From Microbacterium tenebrionis (GTDB lineage: Bacteria > Actinomycetota > Actinomycetes > Actinomycetales > Microbacteriaceae), in contig NZ_CAHJXQ010000007.1 of the NCBI RefSeq assembly GCF_903645325.1, forward strand, positions 62,001-126,000: a stretch of 64,000 nt of DNA. Direction: 5' to 3'. Below the pieces are notes generated by a model. It was given only the letters and a program-made list of their open reading frames with translations, had not been told where the DNA came from and did not search any database. Below are positions 34,250 through 40,912 of the stretch, in pieces (position 1 is the first letter of the stretch; each line of letters begins with the position of its first letter). A program made the position numbers and the translations under genes.

Positions 34250-34896
34250 TCAGCGGATCGCATCGAGCGCTGCGATGATGTCCCGCGGTTCCGCACGTCT
34301 GGTGTGGTCGCTGTCCACGAACGACCACGATATAGACCCGCTCTGCCTGATCACATAGGTCGCGGGGATCACAAGCGTTCGACCATCGCCACCGTTTCGA
34401 CGGATGAGATCGTGACCTCGTCGCTCGTAGAGCGCAGCCAGCTCCGTAGGAATGACGAAGGACAGGCCGTAGCTTTGGGAGACAGTGGCCCCCACGTCGC
34501 TCAGAACGTCAAAGTGAGGCTGTGTTTCTCAGCGGTCGACAATGACTCGTCAGGCACCTGCGGCGAGATCGCAACGAGCCGCGCGTTGCGCGCCTTGAAC
34601 TCCATGATGTTCGCTTGAAGCGCCCGCAGCTCGAGATTGCAATACGGGCACCAGCTGCCTCGGTAAAAGCTCAGCACCACGGGGCCATCCTCAAGCAGAT
34701 CACTCAAGGTCACCGTTTCGCCAGTGGCGCTGGGGAGAGAAAACACCGGCGCCACATCTCCGACGGCCTTCGCGCGGTCTGCCGTACCGGCGTCGAAGAG
34801 CTCCGCAGCCGCACGATCCGTCGTCTCGTTCTCCTCGGAGGACCGGTTGGACCGCGCGTCCTCGTAGACACGCAGAAGCTCTTCCCGCAGGTTCAT
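34250..34896 (-). pseudogene. Peroxiredoxin-like (AhpC/TSA) protein with a frameshift
   Basis: From ATG 34896 (MNLREELLRVYEDARSN) the frame carries the thioredoxin-fold core APVFSLPSATGETVTLSDLL and the active site YRGSWCPYCNLELRAL (peroxidatic/CxxC type). It stops at 34501 after EKHSLTLTF. The sequence continues one frame over as GATVSQSYGLSFVIPTELAA and ends at 34250. Adding one T near 34512 would restore SLTFDVLSDVGA. The C-terminal third is thus cut off. A sequencing error is possible, but many neighbours are also decayed. Confidence 0.8.
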
Positions 34897-35132
34897 CTCG
34901 CTCCCATTCTGCGGCCGTTGACATACACGCTCAGCTGTCCACGCCCTCGGCTTCTGATGTACGGGGTTGCCGTCGTCGGCGCTCGTGCGCACGTGGCACT
35001 CACGACGTGTGCCGCGAGAGCGATCAGTCGATGTCGCAACGAATCGGTTGAACGGATTCGTCCATTTCAGGTTACATCGGCGCTGCGATGGCTGGCGCGC
35101 TGGCCACACGCGCGCGACCACCTGCAGGTTGT

Positions 35133-35795
35133 CTACGCGCGGGCAGCCTGGGGAACTTCCCTGGCCAGCATGACGGCGACCGCGGCAAGAAGGCTGCCGG
35201 TGATGCGGCGCTGCCACTTGAGCCAGGACGGGCGGGTTCCGATGAATCCTGCGATCGTCCCGGCGGCCAGCACGATTGCTGCGTTGACGATCACGCTGAC
35301 AGTGATCTGGACTGTGCCGAGCGTGAACCCCTGCGCAATCGGGTTGCCGTGCGATGTGTCGATGAACTGCGGGATGATCGCCAGGTACATCACCGCCGCC
35401 TTCGGATTCAGCAGGTTGGTAAACAGCCCCATCCGGAAGAGCTTCCCGTGCGTATCGCGGGTGAGCGGTCCGGGTTCGAACAGTCCTGTCCCTCCTGGGC
35501 GGAACGTCTTGAACGCGAGCCAGGCGAGGTACAGCACTCCTGCGGCCTTCAGACCGATGTAGAGCCACGGAACCACAACGAACACGACACTGAGCCCCAG
35601 GTTCGCCATCGTCATGTAGGTGAGGAATCCCACGCCCGTCCCCGCCAGCGAGACCAGACCTGCGATTCGCCCCTGAGCGATACTGCGCGACACGAGATAG
35701 ATCATGTTCGGCCCAGGCGTGAGCACCATCACCAACGCCGCCAACCCCATCCCGCCGACCGCGGCCCACGGGAGTCCAGTACCCAGCACCGTCAT
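35133..35795 (-). CDS. LysE family translocator
   Basis: A 220-residue exporter with six helices and the full motif ALVMVLTPGPNMIYLVSRSI, then GVLYLAWLAFKTFRPGG and LFTNLLNPKAAVMYLAIIPQ. The ATG at 35795 follows GGAAGGAAC. It is the intact relative of the remnant at 17.9-18.3 kb and only distantly similar to the exporter at 30.3 kb. It is divergent from the CGNR regulator with 48 bp between starts, so that protein may regulate it. Confidence 0.92.
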   Translation of the reverse strand: MTVLGTGLPWAAVGGMGLAALVMVLTPGPNMIYLVSRSIAQGRIAGLVSLAGTGVGFLTYMTMANLGLSVVFVVVPWLYIGLKAAGVLYLAWLAFKTFRPGGTGLFEPGPLTRDTHGKLFRMGLFTNLLNPKAAVMYLAIIPQFIDTSHGNPIAQGFTLGTVQITVSVIVNAAIVLAAGTIAGFIGTRPSWLKWQRRITGSLLAAVAVMLAREVPQAARA

Positions 35796-35843
35796 AGTCA
35801 GTTCCTTCCAACGATTCACGTTCCAGTGTGATGTAATGCCCTT

Positions 35844-36380
35844 ATGCATCTCAACCCTTACGGCGAGTACGCGGTCCTGCTCGCCGCGTCACTGGCAAAC
35901 GACTGGCCCGAAGATCGAGCGGGCATTGTCGACCGTGCGGAGTCTTATGGGATGCAGACGCCGTTCGCGAATCCGCAAGCGGACGACTACACCGGTGTCC
36001 GCAGGGTAATCGACCGATGGCTCGAAGTCGTTGATGAACCTTTGCCGCAACGACGCGCCGACCTCCTCAACCAACACCTCGCAGAGGCGGCCGCCTACCC
36101 GCGCCTAACCGACCACCATGATGAAGGCTGGCACCTCCACTATCGAGACCAAGACCAAGCCCTGCCGCATGTGCTGGAGGCCGTCATCAGCGTCGGCACC
36201 GCACTCCACCTGACAACGCGGGGAATGCACCGCCTTCACCGATGCGACGCCGGCAAAGTCCCGGGTGACCCGTGCCACAACGTCGTGGTAGACGTCACGC
36301 GCAACGGCCGCCAGCGGTACTGCAGCGTCCGCTGCGCCAACCGCGCTGCAGTACGTCGGCACCGCGCGCGACACGCGTGA
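35844..36380 (+). CDS. CGNR zinc-finger (ABATE domain) putative regulator
   Basis: A 178-residue protein. The C-terminal ~45 residues form the CGNR zinc finger: HRCDAGKVPGDPCHNVVVDV and RQRYCSVRCANRAAVRRHRA (C...C...C-x-x-x-C, with the family's CGNR represented by CANR). The N-terminal part is the helical stress-related ABATE region. Such proteins are presumed DNA-binding regulators. Position, back-to-back with a LysE exporter, supports that. Confidence 0.88.
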   Translation: MHLNPYGEYAVLLAASLANDWPEDRAGIVDRAESYGMQTPFANPQADDYTGVRRVIDRWLEVVDEPLPQRRADLLNQHLAEAAAYPRLTDHHDEGWHLHYRDQDQALPHVLEAVISVGTALHLTTRGMHRLHRCDAGKVPGDPCHNVVVDVTRNGRQRYCSVRCANRAAVRRHRARHA

Positions 36381-36608
36381 ACATGGAGACCTGACTACGC
36401 CCGGCCACCCACATCGCAATGAGCCTCATCGCCAGCAGCACCGGATCCCACACGCCGGTAGCGGCATCGTCGCCTCCCGCTGGCCCGCTCAGAAACGGAA
36501 CTACGCCTCTCGACCTCCTCGAGGAAGGCGCCGACGCCGGGGAAAGTACGGCACCAACGTCGCATGCCGTGGCTCCACGAGCGGGGCGGCAACGCGGCTG
36601 ACTCGCCC

Positions 36609-36953
36609 TCACCGGAGTCGGTCGACGCCCAGGTTCCAGATGGTCACGTTCGGTTCCGCGCCGTCGTGGCGAGCGGCGTACTCATGGAGCGCGTCCGTGC
36701 GCACGTGCTCCGGGTCCTCGCCGTCCGCGAGTCGGCGGATGAGCGGAGCCATCCATTCCCATCCCTGATCGACGAGCCGACTGGACCACCGCGACAGGAA
36801 CCCGTCCGCCGTCCAGACTCCCGCGTGATCGTCGGGACCGTACCTCTCGCCGGTCGCGACGAGGCGCTCCTCGAACGCGACCCAGACGAACACGGAGCGG
36901 TAGGGCTGCGGCGTCCACCCAGCGAGCTCGGTGAACCGAACCGGGGACGTCAT
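36609..36953 (-). CDS. Hypothetical protein (114 aa)
   Basis: From ATG 36953 the protein reads MTSPVRFTELAGWTPQPYRS, has an alpha/beta look with several Trp residues (GWEWMAPLIRRLADGEDPEH) and ends NVTIWNLGVDRLR. It is not a family I recognise. It overlaps the end of the truncated peptidase by four bases, but this may be accidental because that gene is a fusion of fragments. Nothing is seen in 36381-36608. Confidence 0.5.
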   Translation of the reverse strand: MTSPVRFTELAGWTPQPYRSVFVWVAFEERLVATGERYGPDDHAGVWTADGFLSRWSSRLVDQGWEWMAPLIRRLADGEDPEHVRTDALHEYAARHDGAEPNVTIWNLGVDRLR

Positions 36954-37465
36954 GCTTCCGTGATGCGCACAGGCGAGCGACTGGTCAGAGTCGGTCGTGG
37001 TTCGCCGGACTGTTCTGCACGAGCCACCTCCCCGTGAACGGGTAGACGAGGTCGACCGGATCCACCGTAGAAGCTCCGCACGCCGAGGTTCCAAAGAAGG
37101 TTGTGCAGGTTCGTGTTATCGCTGTACCCGAGGAACGGCTTCGGGTTCGCCGCGATCACGGCGGCATCGAAGTGCGGAATGACAGTGATCTGGTCATCAC
37201 CACCGATGGCGGCCAGCACCGCGCGAATGCTCCGATCCGCGAACACCGCGTTCACGTCTGCCGCACGGGCTTCCGCGCTCGCGCCGAGTTGCCGCGTCGT
37301 GGGGTACTCGACCGGGATGAACCCGGTCGCCTCCTTCAGACGCCGCATCGCTTGCTCGTGGAGAACGGGCGAAATCGCTGGGGCGGCGAATGCCGGCGAG
37401 ATCACGGCGACACGATCACCCGGACGGACTTTGGGAACGGCTTCAACGAAGCTGCGACCATCCAC
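36950..37465 (-). pseudogene. S66 LD-carboxypeptidase N-terminal half joined to another fragment
   Basis: MDGRSFVEAVPKVRPGDRVA begins a standard LD-carboxypeptidase/MccF-like protein: VISPAFAAPA, LGASAEARAADVNAVFAD and FLGYSDNTNLHNLLWNLGV with the nucleophile Ser. Homologues have ~300-350 residues; here homology ends at SFYGGS. In another frame, the next bases read DPVDLVYPFTGRWLVQNSPAN, reminiscent of an M23-type peptidase start. So two unrelated gene pieces meet near 37060. The His/Glu half of the catalytic triad is missing. Confidence 0.65.
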
Positions 37466-37692
37466 CGATTAGACCAGACTCCCGCACCGCGGCCCCGTTC
37501 GTCGGAGAATACGCCCACTTCGAGCGTATCTACACGCGGCCCCTTGGCTGGCGCGCCAGCGGCGGCGGGCGGCGGGCAGCGGCGGCGGCGGCGATTACGT
37601 CCCCACGACACTGCAATTCGCAACTCGCTCGAAAGACCTCGTGGAATTGGCATCTCGTATCGAGAACCTTCAACTGCCGGTCGTGTCGGCCC

Positions 37693-39087
37693 TCAGGCCT
37701 CTCCCGGCCTTGAACTGACCACGATTACCTTGGGTTCGACTGGTGCTCCGTGGGAACCCTTCACATACGACGCGATCCAGATCAGTCGGGTGCGCACGTG
37801 GCCGTCGTCGTCGAGCCCGAGTGAGGGGTAGGGCTGTCGCCGCCAGTGGCCGCGAACCGACCAGGCCGCACGATCGGGCGGCTCGCCGTCGCTCCCCTCT
37901 CGATAGACGGATACGTGATCGCTGCCCGCTTGCACGCGCACGATCGTCAGCTCGCCCTGCGGCTCGCCGCTGGGCACGACGACGCCTGTGACGCGTTCCG
38001 ACTCAGTTATGCCGCCCTGGGCCATTAACGCCCACACCGCGGCAAGCAGTTTCTGTTCCGGTCGGGTGTCATCCCAGACCGGGACGAATGGCACGCGGCC
38101 GGACAGCTGCGGCCCGACCTGTTTGACATTGACCGCGCCGGATCCCGCAACGCCAGCAACGTATGTGCGTATGCGCCACATCGAGCCGCCCTGCCGGTAC
38201 CAGACCGCGCGGACATGGCGGTCGCTGTCGCCCGCCCGCTGCATCACGATCGGGCGCGCGAAGAACCAGATCGCGTTGATATGCACGGGCAGCGGATCGA
38301 GAACGTCCGCGTCGACGAGGCTGTCGACAGCCAGACGCAGAAGCTCTTCGTGAAGGAGGAACGCTTCTTCGGGACGATCCGACCCCTCGCCGACCGCCGC
38401 GACGACGGACGGCACTTTGTTGGCGGTGAAGAGCTGTGCGCGAGGGTTGATGCGGGGCGGTTCACCGGCGCTAGGGGGTGGCACCCGCACGAGCGAGTCC
38501 GCAGCCAATCGTTCACCAGGATGCCCGATCGTCTTCAGCGACCTTCCTAGCCAGACGTGTTGATGGGCGAGGTCGAAGGCGATGTAGAGATTGGGTGGCG
38601 TCCACCCGCGAGCGACATAGTCGCGGTCAACGTCCCGCAACGGCGCCAACAGCCTCCGTGCATCCGAAGCGTTGAGCACAGTGGGTGGCAGCGGCCCGCC
38701 CGACAGGGTGCAGAACCCGTACCGCGCGACGGCGTCACGGTTGTGGAATGCGACGATGACTTCGTTACCCTCGGGCAGCCGAGCGGCAACGGTCAAGCCC
38801 GCCGCGATGGTGGGGATGACGCGACGGATTGCGTCGTCATGCTGCTCCCGAATGCCTTGAGCAAACCTCGACCGGCGGCGCGCTGGCTCCACACCCCGCC
38901 GCCGCTCCGGCACAGCCCCGCCACCATTCAAATGCACTCGCACCTTGCGAGCGAGCGACTCACTCAGCTGCGCCTCAGGGCGCACTTCCGCCTCACCCAG
39001 GCTCCGCAGCGCGTCGAGCACGGTGCGCACGTCAACGCCGAGCTCATTTGCAACCTCGAACACTCGGCGTCGGTACACGAAGTCCAT
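37693..39087 (-). CDS. Large hypothetical protein with IF2-N-like domain
   Basis: A 464-residue protein starting at ATG 39087. Residues ~3-55 (VYRRRVFEVANELGVDVRTV, then LRSLGEAEVRPEAQLSESLA) resemble the small IF2-N helical domain of translation factor IF-2, which also occurs in other bacterial proteins as a likely nucleic-acid-binding unit. The middle is unknown. The C-terminal WSVRGHWRRQPYPSLG and RLIWIASYVKGSHGAPVEPK resemble a motif I have seen at the ends of phage and plasmid hypothetical proteins. No ribosome site is clear. It lies next to the PIN gene in the same direction. Nothing is seen in 37466-37692. Confidence 0.6.
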   Translation of the reverse strand: MDFVYRRRVFEVANELGVDVRTVLDALRSLGEAEVRPEAQLSESLARKVRVHLNGGGAVPERRRGVEPARRRSRFAQGIREQHDDAIRRVIPTIAAGLTVAARLPEGNEVIVAFHNRDAVARYGFCTLSGGPLPPTVLNASDARRLLAPLRDVDRDYVARGWTPPNLYIAFDLAHQHVWLGRSLKTIGHPGERLAADSLVRVPPPSAGEPPRINPRAQLFTANKVPSVVAAVGEGSDRPEEAFLLHEELLRLAVDSLVDADVLDPLPVHINAIWFFARPIVMQRAGDSDRHVRAVWYRQGGSMWRIRTYVAGVAGSGAVNVKQVGPQLSGRVPFVPVWDDTRPEQKLLAAVWALMAQGGITESERVTGVVVPSGEPQGELTIVRVQAGSDHVSVYREGSDGEPPDRAAWSVRGHWRRQPYPSLGLDDDGHVRTRLIWIASYVKGSHGAPVEPKVIVVSSRPGEA

Positions 39088-39230
39088 GATGACTTGCCGA
39101 GCGTCACCGCCGAACCGCGAAGGCCGCCGACATAAAGCGAGGACAGCCGAGTGCCGATCAGATGCACGCCCCACCTGAACAGCGGCGGCCGCGCCGGCGG
39201 CCCTCGAGGTAGCTCCTACCCGCCCACTGT

Positions 39231-39278
39231 CTATGCCGGTGCGTCTCCTTCGATCTATGCCGGTGCGTCTCCTTCGAT
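39231..39278. repeat. Perfect 24-bp tandem duplication at the PIN gene end
   Basis: CTATGCCGGTGCGTCTCCTT plus CGAT occurs twice head to tail (39231-39254 and 39255-39278). The right copy encodes the last residues and stop codon of the PIN-domain protein; the left copy lies just past the stop. It looks like a recent replication-slippage event. Confidence 0.95.
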
Positions 39279-40274
39279 GGTGTCGAGACGCAGGGAGGCG
39301 ACCTCGTCGATGCGGTTCCCTGACGAGTAAGCATTGCCGCTGAGATCCAGGACCCATACGGCGGTGTCCCGATGGGTGGCGTAGTCGCCGGCGTCCTCGT
39401 CGAGGATCTCGACGCTCTCGAGCTTCACGAGGCACGTTGCCTGGGCGGTGTAGTTGATCCATAGATCGCGCGACTTTCGCTCGATCTGCACCCCTTCCAC
39501 GTTCACATCCAGTAACAAGACTTCAAGCACATCAGCAACGTCGAACTCGGTCTTCGCTGCCAGCGAGTGAGTGAAGTCCTTGGGTGTTCCGCCTGCCAGC
39601 ACCGCATCCTGTACCGCGTCGTGAAGCTGTCGCTCCTGCTCGTAGTCCAATGAGCCCTCGTCATCGAGGAACTGCCCGGGAACCTTGAAATCGGAGATGC
39701 TTTCAAGGATCTTCACCTCCCACTCCACATCGAGTTTCTCGATCTCGGCCAAGAGTTCGCGCCGTCGCGCTGGTCCGAACGCACGCTTGTCAGCCGACAG
39801 AAGAAACGCGTGCGGATCTTCGGGTTCGCACGTGAGAAGCAGATCGACAAAGACGTACCAGTGCAGCGCGTCACGGTATCCGTTGCCCTCCCTGTCGAAC
39901 GGTGCCGACCGTGAGATCGCCCGCAACGCGACCTCACGATGCTCTACCTCCGGGTAGCCGACGATCTCTGCACCCATCTGTTCGAGGCGCGCCCGCAGAA
40001 GACTCTCGTACTCGGCGGCGAAGGACTCTGAAGCGTTGATGGCTTCCTGGACGAGTTCCCGTGACCTCGGCGGCCATGTCTTGAGAGCCTTCTTCGCCTC
40101 GCGTTCACGCAATGCTGCACTGTCGCGGTACCGTGCCACGGCTTCATCGACCGCAAGCTCGGGCACATAAAGATCGAGCGCTTCGGAAGCGACCGCATCC
40201 GCGACGGCGTCCCACTGCCGCCCGCGCAGAAGCGGATTGCCGACGATCACGTTGGCGTCAAGCAGCAAGAACAC
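39255..40274 (-). CDS. PIN-domain (DUF4935-like) protein
   Basis: A 339-residue protein. MFLLLDANVIVGNPLLRGRQ supplies the first PIN Asp. Further acidic positions lie in DALHWYVFVDLL and FLLSADKRAFG. This larger form, with a C-terminal ~150 residues ending IDEVASLRLDTIEGDAPA, resembles DUF4935 proteins rather than a small VapC toxin. PIN domains are Mg-dependent RNases. No antitoxin gene is visible next to it. GTG start at 40274, with TACCGT just upstream as a possible -10. Confidence 0.8.
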   Translation of the reverse strand: MFLLLDANVIVGNPLLRGRQWDAVADAVASEALDLYVPELAVDEAVARYRDSAALREREAKKALKTWPPRSRELVQEAINASESFAAEYESLLRARLEQMGAEIVGYPEVEHREVALRAISRSAPFDREGNGYRDALHWYVFVDLLLTCEPEDPHAFLLSADKRAFGPARRRELLAEIEKLDVEWEVKILESISDFKVPGQFLDDEGSLDYEQERQLHDAVQDAVLAGGTPKDFTHSLAAKTEFDVADVLEVLLLDVNVEGVQIERKSRDLWINYTAQATCLVKLESVEILDEDAGDYATHRDTAVWVLDLSGNAYSSGNRIDEVASLRLDTIEGDAPA

Positions 40275-40345
40275 AGCTCGACGGTACCCGGTGGAGTGTC
40301 AAGGTGAACGTGGGGCCGCTCCGATGAAGCAGAGCTCGTGATTCG

Positions 40346-40774
40346 TTACAGGTTCAGCCCGTGAGCACGCGCCAGCAGATCGGCGACATCGTTCAGCCCC
40401 TGATGGCGGAGGTAGGGGATGAAGTGGGTCATGGGTGGCTGATTCGAGCGGTACGGGTTCGGGTCTGCACCGTCATACAGCCCACCCCCAGGCAGCGAGG
40501 AGAGACCTCCGCCAGGAAGCGTAGACAAGCCGCCCCCGGGAAGCGTCGACAGACCACCGCCAGGAAGCGTCGACATACCGCCACCAGGGAGCGTGGATAA
40601 ACCGCCACCAGGAAGGGTCGACAGGCCACCACCTGGGAGTGTCGACAGACCACCGCCGGGAAGCGTAGAGGCCCCGTCACCCGGCAGGGTGGACAAGCCG
40701 CCACCAGGAAGCGTCGACAGGCCACCGCCAGGAAGCGTCGACCGGTTGCGTGGCCAGGTGTTTCGTTCAGTCAT
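40346..40774 (-). CDS. Protein of eleven STLPGGGL octapeptide repeats
   Basis: A 142-residue protein from ATG 40774. After MTERNTWPRNR come eleven contiguous octapeptides of consensus S-T-L-P-G-G-G-L (variants STLPGDGA, STLPGGGM, SSLPGGGL), then a 43-residue non-repeated tail containing PMTHFIPYLRHQGLNDVADL. No signal peptide. The repeats suggest an extended, flexible or beta-spiral structure. The tail looks like a short folded or binding helix. It is divergent from the large ATPase with 138 bp between starts. I know no function; a scaffold or multivalent binding role is only a guess. The plus strand is also open here, but the unique tail and head favour minus. Confidence 0.6.
   Translation of the reverse strand: MTERNTWPRNRSTLPGGGLSTLPGGGLSTLPGDGASTLPGGGLSTLPGGGLSTLPGGGLSTLPGGGMSTLPGGGLSTLPGGGLSTLPGGGLSSLPGGGLYDGADPNPYRSNQPPMTHFIPYLRHQGLNDVADLLARAHGLNL
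40478..40741 (-). repeat. 24-bp tandem repeat array, 11 units
   Basis: Eleven contiguous 24-bp units encode the octapeptide repeats. Units differ mainly at silent third positions and in units 3, 7 and 11, which argues for selection on the peptide instead of very recent expansion. Confidence 0.9.
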
Positions 40775-40912
40775 CCGATCAGCGTGCCCCATCTCCCGCA
40801 CCAACTCCAGCGGCCCGCGCGACGCACAGCTCGGCGTCCTGTCAGGGCGACGATAGAGTCGGCGGTGAGCAGCGCGTTCCATGGACACCGCTGTCGCGAC
40901 GGAGGTCGGTCG

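Noticed and set aside
34900..35811. Upstream extension of the peroxiredoxin frame across the LysE gene
   Set aside because: It is a shadow of the LysE coding region on the same strand in another frame; peroxiredoxin homology starts at 34896.
39088..39462. Arg/Gly-rich N-terminal extension of the IF2-N-like protein
   Set aside because: Composition is typical of a non-coding frame in high-GC DNA and it overlaps the PIN gene end. The domain begins at ATG 39087.
40478..40741. Regular 24-bp repeats resembling a CRISPR array
   Set aside because: The units are contiguous with no spacers, stay in frame and encode an octapeptide. No cas genes are present.
40593..40856. Plus-strand frame rich in PPPGSVDR repeats
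   Set aside because: It is the complement of the STLPGGGL array. The minus frame has a unique head and tail and a proper start; the plus frame has neither.
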